From assembly GCF_000423565.1 (NCBI RefSeq), contig NZ_KE384036.1, positions 186,001 to 250,000 on the forward strand: a stretch of DNA of 64,000 nucleotides. The letters run 5' to 3'. How positions within the stretch are numbered: position 1 is the stretch's first letter; the number at the start of each line of letters is the position of its first letter. Shown here piece after piece: positions 43,243 through 52,250 of this stretch. This stretch comes from Runella zeae DSM 19591 (GTDB taxonomy: Bacteria > Bacteroidota > Bacteroidia > Cytophagales > Spirosomataceae). The position numbers and the translations under genes were made by a program. A model generated the notes under the pieces. It was given only the letters and a program-made list of their open reading frames with translations. It had not been told where the DNA came from and ran no database searches.

Positions 43243-44106
43243 ATGCGTCTATCCACGTTGCTAAGTTTTTGTTTGCTTCTCACCTGGACAGTTCGTGCAC
43301 AAAACTCTTCTTCCATAGCCGCCGTCAATGGCACTAAGCTATACTACGAAGTAGCAGGGCGCGGAGAAGCTTTGGTTTTTATTCACAGTATCGCCCTAGA
43401 TACTCGCGTTTGGGATGCCCAATGGTCGGTATTTTCCAAGAAATTTAGAGCTATAAGGTACGATGTGCGCGGCTATGGGCAGTCAGGTCGCGCACATGAC
43501 CCCCACGACCCTACCGAAGATTTAAAAGCATTACTTGATTTTCTCAAAGTAGAAAAAGCCCATTTGGTAGGCCAGGGCATGGGCGGCAATATCGCCTTGA
43601 ATTTTGCGGCCAAATACCCCGACAGAGTCCTAAAAATCATCTCTGTCGACACTACATTAGACGGTTTTTCTGACTATACTGCCGATTTTAATGCTACCCT
43701 CAATCAGATTGTAGATTTAGCCTCTCATCGCGGATGGCACGACGAAGAGCAAGCCGTGTGGCTTCGGTCTCCACTTACTCGCCTCTACACTGCCGACGAT
43801 AGAGCGATTATCAACCTGAGTGAAATCATTGCCGATTATCACGGCGATCACTTTATCAATCCCCGCATCAATCCTGACTTTGGCAGCCCCAGTACTTTGC
43901 AATTATTATCCAAAATCCAAAGTCCCTTGCTCATCCTCGTAGGTGAAAAAGACGAAGAAAGTATGCACCGTATCGCCAAAATTTTAGAAACTCAAATACC
44001 TTATTCTCAAAAACGTATTATCAAAGGTGCGGGCCATCTGTCCAACATGGACAAGCCCAAAATCTTCAATCACTTAGCATTGAGTTTTTTAAGGAAGAAA
44101 CCTTAA
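43243..44106 (+). CDS. Alpha/beta hydrolase fold protein lacking the nucleophile serine
   Basis: This 287-aa secreted protein has a signal peptide (LLLTWTVRAQ). The alpha/beta hydrolase fold is clear: oxyanion region LVFIHSIALDTRVWD, YDVRGYGQSGR, acid residue in LILVGEKDEESM and the catalytic His in IIKGAGHLSNMDKP. The nucleophile elbow, normally GHSMGG, reads GQGMGGNIALNFA, so the serine position (residue 112) is glycine, codon GGC at 43576-43578. The protein may be a non-hydrolytic binding protein, or a sequencing error may have changed AGC to GGC. It is otherwise closest to the 3-oxoadipate enol-lactonase/haloperoxidase-like branch. Confidence 0.85.
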   Translation: MRLSTLLSFCLLLTWTVRAQNSSSIAAVNGTKLYYEVAGRGEALVFIHSIALDTRVWDAQWSVFSKKFRAIRYDVRGYGQSGRAHDPHDPTEDLKALLDFLKVEKAHLVGQGMGGNIALNFAAKYPDRVLKIISVDTTLDGFSDYTADFNATLNQIVDLASHRGWHDEEQAVWLRSPLTRLYTADDRAIINLSEIIADYHGDHFINPRINPDFGSPSTLQLLSKIQSPLLILVGEKDEESMHRIAKILETQIPYSQKRIIKGAGHLSNMDKPKIFNHLALSFLRKKP

Positions 44107-44292
44107 ATTTGATGCCGTACCACAAACCAAACCCCAACCTAGGGCTTATAAATAGAACGCCATTCTTAACAATTTGATAAAACCTTTTAATGAGGAATAG
44201 GTATTGTTTTGCAGTCAATTTTGCACAATAGTCCTAATGTCAATTTTGGTCGTAGTATATTTATCAAAGCCCAATTACAACAATACCTTTTT

Positions 44293-46836
44293 ATGGATAC
44301 CAGAAGAGAGTTTCTCAAAAAAGCAGCTTTGCTCTCCAGTGGAGCAAGTCTCTGGGGCATGTTGCCTGCCTCTATTCAAAAAGCCCTAGAAATCAACCCT
44401 GCCCAAGGCAGCACCTATCTCGATGCTGAGCACATTGTGGTGCTGATGCAAGAAAACCGCTCTTTTGACCACTGTTTTGGTACACTCAAAGGTGTTAGGG
44501 GCTTCAATGACCCCCGTGCGATAAGTTTGCCTAATAAAAACCCCGTTTGGTTACAAACCAATCCCAACGGCGAAACCTACGCCCCTTTCCGCCTTGACAT
44601 AAAAAATACTAAAGTAACTTGGATGAGCTCGTTGCCTCATTCGTGGGTAGATCAAGTAGATGCCCGCAACGACGGCAAATACGACCGCTGGCTATATAGC
44701 AAGCGCTCTGGCCGTAAAGAATATGCTCATATGCCGCTTACGCTCGGATATTTCAACCGAGAAGACCTTCCTTTTTATTATGCCTTAGCAGATGCTTTTA
44801 CGGTATGTGACCAGCATTTTTGTTCTTCTTTGACTGGTACTACCCCCAACCGGCTCTATCTCTGGACGGGTACGGTGCGCGAAAAACCCACTATTGAATC
44901 AAAAGCCAACGTCCGAAACTCCGACGTAGATTATGATGATCTCGCTAGTTGGACCACTTTTCCCGAACGCTTAGAAGACAACAACATTTCGTGGCGAATC
45001 TACCAAAACGAACTCAGTCTGCCTGTTGGATTTACGGGTGAACAAGAAGAATGGCTAGCCAATTTTACGGATAATCCTATCGAGTGGTTTTCGCAGTATC
45101 ATGTCCGCTTCTCGCAGGCATATCAAAAGTTTTTGGCTAAACAAGTTCAAATTTTGCCAAATGAAATTGCTGAATTAGAAGAAAAAATCAAAACTTTACC
45201 TGCCACAGGTACCGAAACCGACACGGCAAAAAAAACGCTTGCCAACAAACAGAGAATGCTCGAAATCGCAAAAAAAGACCGAGAGCTCTGGACCCAAGAG
45301 AATTTTCAAAAACTCTCTCAGCGCGAAAAAAATCTGCACCAAAAAGCATTTACGACCAATATCAACGACCCCGATTATCATAAAATTACAACTCTAAAAT
45401 ACAAAGACGGAGACACCGAACGCGAAATGTCGGTACCCAAAGGCGATGTCTTGCATCAGTTTAGAGCCGATGTCAATAGTGGCAACTTACCAACCATCTC
45501 TTGGGTAGTAGCCCCCGAAAACTTCTCCGACCACCCCGGAGCTCCTTGGTACGGCGCTTGGTATATTTCGGAAGTGATGGATATTCTTACCAAAAATCCT
45601 GAAGTATGGAAAAAAACTATTTTTATCGTCACCTATGATGAAAATGACGGATACTTCGACCACGTTCCTCCTTTTGTTGCCCCTGACCCTTACCGACCTG
45701 AGACGGGCAATGTCTCTAAAGGAATAGACAGCAGTGTGGAGCATGTGCGCATGGAGCAAGAAGTAGCCGACAAACGCAGCCCCAAAGATTCGCGAGCAGG
45801 CTCAATTGGCCTTGGATATAGAGTACCTATGCTGGTAGTGTCTCCTTGGAGTAGAGGAGGCTATGTCAACTCCCAAGTACTCGACCATACGTCGGTGTTG
45901 CAGTTTATGGAACATTTCCTGACCAACAAAACCAAGAAGCCTATTAAAGAAACCAACATCAGCGCATGGCGACGAGCCGTGTGCGGCGACTTGACTTCGG
46001 CCTTCAGACCTTACAATGGAGAAGATATAAAACTGCCTACTTCCGTCGATAAAAATGCTTTCATCCAAAGCGTACACCAAGCCAAGTTCAAAAATCCTCC
46101 AGCCAATTTTAAGCAACTTTCGGCTCAGGAGATTGAGCAAATCAAAAGTGAGCCTCTGAACTCGCCTCTCTTGGCTAAACAAGAAGCAGGTATTAAGCCT
46201 GCCTCTCCCCTTCCTTATCAGCTTTATACGGAAGGAAAATTGAGCACCGACAAAAAATCTTTTCAATTGAAGATGACCGCTCACAACGAAGTATTTGGTG
46301 AAAAAGCGGCGGGTTCTCCTTTTAATGTATATGCTCCGGGTAAATATCACAACGAAGACCTTAAAGCCTGGTCTTATGCTGTATTGCCAGGCGACTCTCT
46401 GACAGATAGCTACCCACTCCAAAACTTTGAAAATGATCAGTATCACCTACGGGTCTATGGCCCCAATGGCTATTTCAGAGAATTCAGTGGCAATGCCAAC
46501 GACCCACAAGTGGAGATTGTTTGCGAGTATGAACGTACCGCTCCCAAAAGCAAACAATTGACCGGCAACCTGACTATCAAACTCCGTAACCTCGATTCTC
46601 AACGTAAACTAAAAGTAGAGGTGGCCGAACACGCCTACAAAGGCAGCAAGCAAACCAAAACCGTGGACAAAAACGGCACGCTATCCATAGCTCTTGACCT
46701 CAAATCTAGCTTTGGTTGGTACGACTTTAGCGTAAAAATAGACGGATATTCTAATTTTGAACAGCGTTTTGCGGGTCGCGTCGAAACTGGCAAACCTAGC
46801 ATGAGTGACCCACTCATGGGAAAAGTTGACGCATAA
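44293..46836 (+). CDS. plcN: Phosphocholine-specific phospholipase C
   Basis: This exported phosphoesterase has 847 aa and would hydrolyse phosphatidylcholine or sphingomyelin to release phosphate-containing head groups. The start at 44293 gives a twin-arginine signal (DTRREFLKKAALL). The catalytic domain has LMQENRSFDHCFGTLKGVRGF near residue 60, DQHFCSSLTGTTPNRLYLW and FIVTYDENDGYFDHVPPF. Two C-terminal beta domains of the DUF756 type end in YDFSVKIDGYSNFEQRFAGR. The match to the Pseudomonas PlcN/PlcH family is strong, and the long insert at about 270-400 with a coiled-coil look is within family variation. The specific symbol is tentative. Confidence 0.9.
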   Translation: MDTRREFLKKAALLSSGASLWGMLPASIQKALEINPAQGSTYLDAEHIVVLMQENRSFDHCFGTLKGVRGFNDPRAISLPNKNPVWLQTNPNGETYAPFRLDIKNTKVTWMSSLPHSWVDQVDARNDGKYDRWLYSKRSGRKEYAHMPLTLGYFNREDLPFYYALADAFTVCDQHFCSSLTGTTPNRLYLWTGTVREKPTIESKANVRNSDVDYDDLASWTTFPERLEDNNISWRIYQNELSLPVGFTGEQEEWLANFTDNPIEWFSQYHVRFSQAYQKFLAKQVQILPNEIAELEEKIKTLPATGTETDTAKKTLANKQRMLEIAKKDRELWTQENFQKLSQREKNLHQKAFTTNINDPDYHKITTLKYKDGDTEREMSVPKGDVLHQFRADVNSGNLPTISWVVAPENFSDHPGAPWYGAWYISEVMDILTKNPEVWKKTIFIVTYDENDGYFDHVPPFVAPDPYRPETGNVSKGIDSSVEHVRMEQEVADKRSPKDSRAGSIGLGYRVPMLVVSPWSRGGYVNSQVLDHTSVLQFMEHFLTNKTKKPIKETNISAWRRAVCGDLTSAFRPYNGEDIKLPTSVDKNAFIQSVHQAKFKNPPANFKQLSAQEIEQIKSEPLNSPLLAKQEAGIKPASPLPYQLYTEGKLSTDKKSFQLKMTAHNEVFGEKAAGSPFNVYAPGKYHNEDLKAWSYAVLPGDSLTDSYPLQNFENDQYHLRVYGPNGYFREFSGNANDPQVEIVCEYERTAPKSKQLTGNLTIKLRNLDSQRKLKVEVAEHAYKGSKQTKTVDKNGTLSIALDLKSSFGWYDFSVKIDGYSNFEQRFAGRVETGKPSMSDPLMGKVDA

Positions 46837-46857
46837 ATAATTGTGAATGCTATCACT

Positions 46858-46907
46858 CCCCCTTAGAAACTCTCCGACGCTTTTCTAAGGGGGTTTGGTG
46901 TTTTTTA
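46858..46907 (+). terminator. Terminator after phospholipase C
   Basis: CCCCCTTAGAAA and TTTCTAAGGGGG form a 12-bp stem followed by T-rich sequence on the plus strand. Confidence 0.85.
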
Positions 46908-46996
46908 TGCCCCTTCTTCGTCTACTAAAAAATCTATTTTTTATTAAAAAAAAACAGATAATGATTTCTATCAAAAGCCATTTAAGGTTTTGTGTT

Positions 46997-47004
46997 TACT
47001 TTTG
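46997..47004 (+). promoter_or_regulatory. Putative -7 element for fumC
   Basis: The plus strand reads TACTTTTG, an exact TAnnTTTG. Transcription would begin near 47011, which rules out the in-frame ATG at 46990 as the fumC start. Confidence 0.45.
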
Positions 47005-47064
47005 CAGCGTCAATACATTCGTTTAAACACGACGCCTCACTCGCGTCATCAATCAACCAATATA

Positions 47065-48486
47065 ATGGAATACCGCATAGAAAAAGATACCATGGGCAAA
47101 GTAGAAGTCCCCGCTCATGTGTACTGGGGAGCGCAAACCCAACGCTCTATTATGAATTTTCCTATCGCTCAGGACATCAACAAAATGCCCAAAGAAATCA
47201 TTCGGGCGTTTGCGTATCTCAAAAAAGCCGCCGCGATTACCAATTTTGAAGCGGGAGTTCTTCCAGAGGACAAAAAAAACCTCATCGGCCAAGTATGCGA
47301 CGAAATTTTAGAAGGCAAACTCAGCGACCAATTCCCACTCGTAGTGTGGCAAACAGGCTCGGGTACACAGTCCAATATGAACTGTAATGAGGTGATTGCT
47401 TACCGTGCCCACGTACTCAATGGAGGGTCGCTTTTGGACGAAAAGAAATACTTAAACCCCAACGACGACGTCAACAAGTCGCAGTCATCTAATGATACCT
47501 TTCCTACTGCAATGCACATTGCGGCGTATCAGATTTTGACCGAAATCACCATTCCGGGCATCGAAAAGCTCCGCAATACCCTCAAAGCCAAATCAGAAGC
47601 CTTTAAAGATGTGGTGAAGATTGGACGTACTCACTTCATGGACGCTACGCCCCTTACGCTAGGGCAGGAGTTTTCAGGCTATGTATCTCAGCTTGACCAC
47701 GGTCTAAAAGCCATCAAAAATACGCTCGCTCACTTGTCAGAACTCGCCTTGGGCGGAACCGCCGTAGGTACAGGTATCAACACACCTAAAGGATACTCTG
47801 AAAACGTAGCTGCGCATATCGCTGCTTTGACGGGTTTACCTTTTGTGACGGCTGAAAATAAGTTTGAAGCCCTAGCTGCCCACGATGCCATCGTAGAAGC
47901 CCACGGGGCGCTCAAAACCGTAGCTGTAAGTCTCATGAAAATCGGTAACGATATTCGGATGTTGTCGTCAGGGCCACGGGCAGGTATCGGCGAAATCTTT
48001 ATCCCCGACAACGAACCTGGTAGCTCTATCATGCCCGGCAAAGTAAATCCTACCCAGTGCGAAGCTATGACGATGGTAGCCGCTCAAGTAATGGGCAACG
48101 ACGTAGCTATCAACATCGGCGGGTCAAATGGTCATTTTGAATTGAATGTATTCAAACCGGTCATGATTTACAACTTCTTGCATTCGGCACGTTTGATAGG
48201 GGATGTATGCGTGGCTTTCAATGACAAATGCGCCGTAGGTATTGAGCCACTGACCGAAAATATCCGCAAACACGTCAACAATTCTTTGATGCTAGTAACG
48301 GCTCTTAACCCTAAAATTGGGTATTACAATGCAGCGGCGATTGCCCAAGATGCTCATAAGCGCGGTATTACCCTCAAACAAGCTGCCCTTGAAATGGAAC
48401 TCAAAGGCTTAGATTTCACCCACATGACTTCTGAGCAATTTGACGAATGGGTACGCCCCGAAGACATGGTAGGAGGCTTGAAATAG
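47065..48486 (+). CDS. fumC: Class II fumarate hydratase
   Basis: FumC interconverts fumarate and malate in the citric acid cycle without an iron-sulphur cluster. The 473-aa product shows the N-terminal [79 protein letters not shown] and the family signature [12 protein letters not shown] strong hairpin of the 15-3-15 family follows the stop codon. The ATG at 47065 is the usual FumC start. Confidence 0.97.
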   Translation: MEYRIEKDTMGKVEVPAHVYWGAQTQRSIMNFPIAQDINKMPKEIIRAFAYLKKAAAITNFEAGVLPEDKKNLIGQVCDEILEGKLSDQFPLVVWQTGSGTQSNMNCNEVIAYRAHVLNGGSLLDEKKYLNPNDDVNKSQSSNDTFPTAMHIAAYQILTEITIPGIEKLRNTLKAKSEAFKDVVKIGRTHFMDATPLTLGQEFSGYVSQLDHGLKAIKNTLAHLSELALGGTAVGTGINTPKGYSENVAAHIAALTGLPFVTAENKFEALAAHDAIVEAHGALKTVAVSLMKIGNDIRMLSSGPRAGIGEIFIPDNEPGSSIMPGKVNPTQCEAMTMVAAQVMGNDVAINIGGSNGHFELNVFKPVMIYNFLHSARLIGDVCVAFNDKCAVGIEPLTENIRKHVNNSLMLVTALNPKIGYYNAAAIAQDAHKRGITLKQAALEMELKGLDFTHMTSEQFDEWVRPEDMVGGLK

Positions 48487-48493
48487 TACACCC

Positions 48494-48526
48494 AACCCCG
48501 GCAACGTTCAAAACGTTGCCGGGGTT
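48494..48526. repeat. 33-bp hairpin repeat (15-3-15 family) after fumC
   Basis: AACCCCGGCAACGTT and AACGTTGCCGGGGTT are perfect complements around a CAA loop. A short T-rich stretch follows on the plus strand, so it may also end fumC transcription. Confidence 0.85.
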
Positions 48527-48682
48527 TCTCCGAGGTTTTTCAATTACGCTCCAATTGCCAAACCCAACGCCTCAGCTCTTCTAATATACGCTTGGCTTTA
48601 TTTGTTTGGAATAAAAATCTGCCTTTATTCAATTTTGTATTCCAAATCAGTTTCGAAAAACTCTTACAGCCAATCCTATAAA

Positions 48683-49744
48683 ATGTCTCTCTTTGGCAAT
48701 CTCGCCTTACTCATTTCATTCTTGTGTTATTTAAGTCTAGCCTCTATGGCTGGGAAGCCCGTTCCAGGAGGCGACTATGGGGTAGGTCATGCCTTTGCCC
48801 TTTTGTTTTCTTATGCAGGCGTGGCCATTGGTCTTTGCATAGCATGGGCGATGGTGTTTTGGAAAGGAGGATTTGATTGGGTATCCGAAGAAAACACCGT
48901 GCGTAACATACTGGTTTTCACAGGCATTTTATCCATTCTTATACTCAGTTTTTTTGGAGCAATGGGCAATGGGGGTGGTGCGCCTTGGGTGGTGCGTATG
49001 TTGGGAAAACATACCGTAGTGTGGTTGTTGCCTCCCGTATTTTGGACTACTCTTGTCTTACTCAATCCCTCCTTACGGACTTCTCTTTCCAGTACTTTAT
49101 GGCAATGGCCCATCAAAGCAGTCGTTCTCCTGAGTGTATTGAGCTGCCTTGCCATGATTGGAGAATGGTTGGTCAATATTCCCATTCAAGTAGCCCAGCA
49201 AAGCAAAGCACGAGTAGAAGCAGACAACAAGCAAAAGCAGCAATTTTTGAGCGAAATTGCCCAAAACAACGCCCAAACTTCACTTATTACGATTTTGGTT
49301 TTTACCACCAAATACCACGACACCGACGTAAAAAATGCAGCGCTCGCAAAAATCAAATCCAATCCTCAATGGCAAGAATACCTTGTGGAGCGATTGGCTA
49401 CTCCGTGGGCGCCCCAAGTATTTTCGTTTATGGCCGACAATGAAGTGGACAACAAAAATCTTTTTGTAAAACCTATCGAACTAGGAATCTTAGAAATGGC
49501 AAAGGTATTTGAAGATGGTATGAGACGTACGCACACTTTTTACGATGGTCAGTTTTACAGCGAAACCGAAGACGTCTTAGAAACCATTGCTAAATTTGAA
49601 GGTATGGGGGTGGATTATGCTCCTGCCGTTCGTAAAATGCGAGCGGCCTTAGATACTCCGCTTGATAGCTATCAAGTCAAAGCCAATTTGAGGTGTATTC
49701 CGGTATTAGATCAATGGTTGAAAAAACATGAAAAAGCTCGATAA
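48683..49744 (+). CDS. Membrane protein of unknown function with a C-terminal helical domain
   Basis: I do not recognise this 353-aa protein. The N-terminal half has four or five membrane helices (about residues 5-25, 33-60, 70-92, 105-122 and 135-155). The soluble C-terminal half (about 165-353) is predicted helical and resembles HEAT-like repeats in its alternation of short helices (DVKNAALAKIKSNPQWQEYLVERL, then TEDVLETIAKFEGMGVDYAPAVRKM). The last 17 bases overlap the next gene, so the two products are probably made together. The frame runs back to 48602, but the ATG at 48683 starts the first membrane helix properly. Confidence 0.75.
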   Translation: MSLFGNLALLISFLCYLSLASMAGKPVPGGDYGVGHAFALLFSYAGVAIGLCIAWAMVFWKGGFDWVSEENTVRNILVFTGILSILILSFFGAMGNGGGAPWVVRMLGKHTVVWLLPPVFWTTLVLLNPSLRTSLSSTLWQWPIKAVVLLSVLSCLAMIGEWLVNIPIQVAQQSKARVEADNKQKQQFLSEIAQNNAQTSLITILVFTTKYHDTDVKNAALAKIKSNPQWQEYLVERLATPWAPQVFSFMADNEVDNKNLFVKPIELGILEMAKVFEDGMRRTHTFYDGQFYSETEDVLETIAKFEGMGVDYAPAVRKMRAALDTPLDSYQVKANLRCIPVLDQWLKKHEKAR

Positions 49745-50339
49745 TCTTCGATTTGCTGACACGGGTGCCAGCTTATATGACTTAGCCACGTCGTATGTAG
49801 TAGCGTGCCCCCAATGCAAAGGTCGTGCCGTTATTACTTCTGATTCCTCCCCTAACACCTTCCGCCTTAGATGTACCTCTTGTTTTCATGTAGAAACCCC
49901 TGCCCATTGGTACGGAGGTGCTACGGCTTTCGTGTCGGTCAAGTGTCGGGAGTGCTATCATCCTTTAAGGCGCTCAGCTCCTTGGAAAGGAACTTGGAAA
50001 AAATTAGCCATAAAATGCGACAAATGTGGCGACCAATGCGAATATGACGCCCATATCACTTACCATTCTTTCCACCAAGGCCGCATGACCGACCCTGTAT
50101 TTGGGTTAGATTTATGGCTTCAACGGGAGTTTCGGGGCGAATTGTTTTGGGCTTATAATTACGAACATTTGGCCTTGCTTCGTCAATTTGTGGAAGCCAA
50201 ACTTCGCGAACGAGGCATCAGCCCACGCAATACTATCCGAAAAAACAGCTCCATGGTAAGCCGTTTGCCGGTCTTTATCAAAAAAGCCGCCCATCGCGCC
50301 GATTTGTTAAAGATGATTTCAAAAATGCAGCAAGCGTAG
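49728..50339 (+). CDS. Zinc-ribbon protein of unknown function
   Basis: This 203-aa protein has four CxxC pairs: CPQC and CTSC (about residues 28-52), then CREC and CDKC (about 74-100). Together they make two zinc ribbons in the N-terminal half. The second half is helical with a conserved-looking LWLQREFRGELFWAYNYEHLALLRQFVEAKLRERG segment and a basic end. The ribbons could bind nucleic acid or a partner protein. Translation is likely coupled to the upstream membrane protein through a 17-base overlap, so a complex of the two is plausible. No function can be named. Confidence 0.78.
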   Translation: MKKLDNLRFADTGASLYDLATSYVVACPQCKGRAVITSDSSPNTFRLRCTSCFHVETPAHWYGGATAFVSVKCRECYHPLRRSAPWKGTWKKLAIKCDKCGDQCEYDAHITYHSFHQGRMTDPVFGLDLWLQREFRGELFWAYNYEHLALLRQFVEAKLRERGISPRNTIRKNSSMVSRLPVFIKKAAHRADLLKMISKMQQA

Positions 50340-50354
50340 CCGTAAATTGGGGAC

Positions 50355-50789
50355 TTATTTTTTTACACCTGCATAAAAGAAAAACTCACTTTTACTTTGG
50401 TTGGAATAGCTTACCATCAGCACTTTAGAAGATACTTCTTTGTCTTTTTTATCATCATACCATTTTCCTACTACATAGGTACCCACTTTGGTATTTTCAT
50501 AATACAATTCTAGCCCGTCTTTTACTTCTTTGGTAGTAATGCCTGAAAGTTTTTGGGTAGCAGGTTGGGGAATAAAATTGGTACGTGTCAATTCAAAAGT
50601 GCCATTGTTTTTCTTGACAATATCAAGACGGGGAAGTTGATTTTCGTCAGTGATGGCAATACATAAGGGGTCCAAAAAAGCATTAGTGCGGTACACTCCT
50701 TCTAGCACATTAGGGTCTTGGCTTAGGTCATCACCTTTACAACTTCCCAATACCACCAGCAATAATAAAAAAGCAAAAATGTTTTTCAT
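50355..50789 (-). CDS. Small lipoprotein of unknown function
   Basis: This 144-aa protein has a clear lipoprotein signal (FLLLLVVLGSC, Cys about residue 17) followed by an acidic start. The mature part is predicted beta-rich (FELTRTNF, LELYYENTKVGTYVVGKWY, VLMVSYSNQSKSEFFFYAG), consistent with a lipocalin-like or small beta-barrel fold. No known family was recognised. It is convergent with the zinc-ribbon gene and has a repeat-rich region upstream. Confidence 0.75.
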   Translation of the reverse strand: MKNIFAFLLLLVVLGSCKGDDLSQDPNVLEGVYRTNAFLDPLCIAITDENQLPRLDIVKKNNGTFELTRTNFIPQPATQKLSGITTKEVKDGLELYYENTKVGTYVVGKWYDDKKDKEVSSKVLMVSYSNQSKSEFFFYAGVKK

Positions 50790-50884
50790 AAAATAATCAG
50801 TTAAGGTTCTGAACGATAGGACGCCTCTGAAGTGCTAATCGTTGGAACCACTGTACGTTATTTTATCATACCTCCGTCTGCTTG

Positions 50885-50994
50885 CTTTTGCGTCTGAAAC
50901 GCAGTTCCTTTCTAGCACCAAATTACAGTTTGGGGGGCTAGCTTGCGCTCGCACCGACATCCTGTCGGTGCGAAAACGGCATAAAGTCTCCGAC
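50885..50994 (+). repeat. Palindromic MITE-like repeat, copy A
   Basis: This about 110-bp element starts at GCGTCTGAAACGC and ends at GTCTCCGAC. It contains the hairpin GCACCGACA-TCC-TGTCGGTGC. It is a direct repeat of copy B, 172 bases further on. The gap 50790-51252 holds only these repeats and the hairpin at 51196. Confidence 0.8.
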
Positions 50995-51055
50995 GCTAAT
51001 TAAGAATATTTCATAACAACTAAGGTTCGGTAAGTTATTTTCTCTTCCGTTTATA

Positions 51056-51164
51056 GCTTTTGCGTCGGAGACGCAGTCCCTTTTTTGCCCCCAATTACAG
51101 TTTGGGGCTAGCTTGCGCTCGCACCGACAGGATGTCGGTGCGAAAATGGTATAAAGTCTCCGAC
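51056..51164 (+). repeat. Palindromic MITE-like repeat, copy B
   Basis: This copy starts with GCGTCGGAGACGC and ends with GTCTCCGAC, so its ends GTCGGAGAC / GTCTCCGAC are inverted repeats. Inside are GCCCC...GGGGC and the hairpin GCACCGACA-GGA-TGTCGGTGC. Its loop GGA is the reverse complement of the TCC loop in copy A. Confidence 0.82.
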
Positions 51165-51195
51165 TTTATACTTAGAAAGAACATTTTATAACAAC

Positions 51196-51229
51196 AGAGC
51201 CGTTGAAGACTTGACACTTCAACGGCTCT
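51196..51229. terminator. Hairpin downstream of the sugar isomerase-like gene
   Basis: AGAGCCGTTGAAG and CTTCAACGGCTCT form a 13-bp stem with an 8-nt loop, 24 bases after the stop codon of the minus-strand gene. No good T tract follows on either strand. Confidence 0.6.
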
Positions 51230-51252
51230 ATCTATTTGGTATAGAAACTTTC

Positions 51253-52146
51253 CTAAACGTCACATATCAAAACACATTTTCTCAATGAGTCTATCATCCC
51301 TGCTTTGTCTTTGGCCTTGGGTACATATTCTTGACCTACGTATCCTTTGTAGCCTGATGCCACAATCGCCCGCATAATGGCAGGATAATAAATCTCTTGC
51401 GTTTCGTCGATTTCGTTACGACCAGGATGCCCACCCGTATGATAGTGGCTGATGTATTTTCCATACCGTTGGATATTGCGAATGTGGTCGCCACTCATGC
51501 TTTGCATGTGATAAATATCATAAAGCATTTTGAATTTCTCGGACCCTACCATTTCGCAAAGCACCGCCCCCCACTCAATATTGTCGCACTGATAATCAGG
51601 GTGGCTAGCACGCGAACTCAACAACTCCATTGTAAGCGTAACATCGTATTTTTCGGCCAAAGGGATGAGGCGTTTGACGCCTTTTTGGCAATTGAGAAGT
51701 CCCTGATAATCACCTAATCCGTTGCGATTTCCTGAAAAACAAATCACATTTTTGATGCCGTATTCTTTGGCTTGTGGAAGAAGTTCTTCGTAGCATTTGT
51801 AGATGGCATCATGGTTTTTGGGATTGTTGAGAAAACTCGTCAAGCCTGTTTTTTCGGGCCAAGGATCAGCCCAGCCCATCGCCGAAGTAAGGCCGTAATT
51901 TTTCATGATAGCCCACTCTTTCGGCCCTGTAAGTTCGATAGATTCAATCCCGATTTCTTTGGCAGCTTGGCAAAGCTCCTCAAAAGGAATGGAGCTATAG
52001 CACCAGCGACTTACGGAGTGTTTGATATTACCTTTTAGTTTCGTGGGTTCGGCGGCCATAGTGTCGTTTGTTATCACAGTAGAAACAGTTGCCGCTGAAG
52101 CTCCTAGTGCTTTGATCGCATCGCGACGTGATAGATTAGATTTCAT
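51253..52146 (-). CDS. Exported sugar phosphate isomerase/epimerase-type TIM-barrel protein
   Basis: This 297-aa protein belongs to the xylose isomerase-like/hydroxypyruvate isomerase superfamily. It has a twin-arginine signal (NLSRRDAIKALGASAATVSTV), so it is exported folded. The barrel shows IESIELTGPKEW, NVICFSGNRNGLGDYQ, VTLTMELLSSRASHPDYQ with a metal-ligand Glu, KMLYDIYHMQSMSGD (Asp/His ligands), ISHYHTGGHPGRNEID and a final GYVGQEYVPK with Glu. Periplasmic versions are common in Bacteroidota and probably act on sugars or sugar acids. The exact reaction is unknown. Confidence 0.88.
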   Translation of the reverse strand: MKSNLSRRDAIKALGASAATVSTVITNDTMAAEPTKLKGNIKHSVSRWCYSSIPFEELCQAAKEIGIESIELTGPKEWAIMKNYGLTSAMGWADPWPEKTGLTSFLNNPKNHDAIYKCYEELLPQAKEYGIKNVICFSGNRNGLGDYQGLLNCQKGVKRLIPLAEKYDVTLTMELLSSRASHPDYQCDNIEWGAVLCEMVGSEKFKMLYDIYHMQSMSGDHIRNIQRYGKYISHYHTGGHPGRNEIDETQEIYYPAIMRAIVASGYKGYVGQEYVPKAKDKAGMIDSLRKCVLICDV

Positions 52147-52250
52147 TGGAAGGTTTTATTTTTATAAAGAAAGACGGTCGGTATTTCTAACGAAAACCTA
52201 CCGTCTTATTAAGATAACATGGTGACAATAATAGGATACAACTACCCGGT

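Noticed and set aside
50885-51164. Hairpin-rich segment considered as tRNA genes or a riboswitch
   Set aside because: No cloverleaf with anticodon and T-loop sequence is present, no regulated gene follows in the right direction, and the same sequence recurs at other loci.
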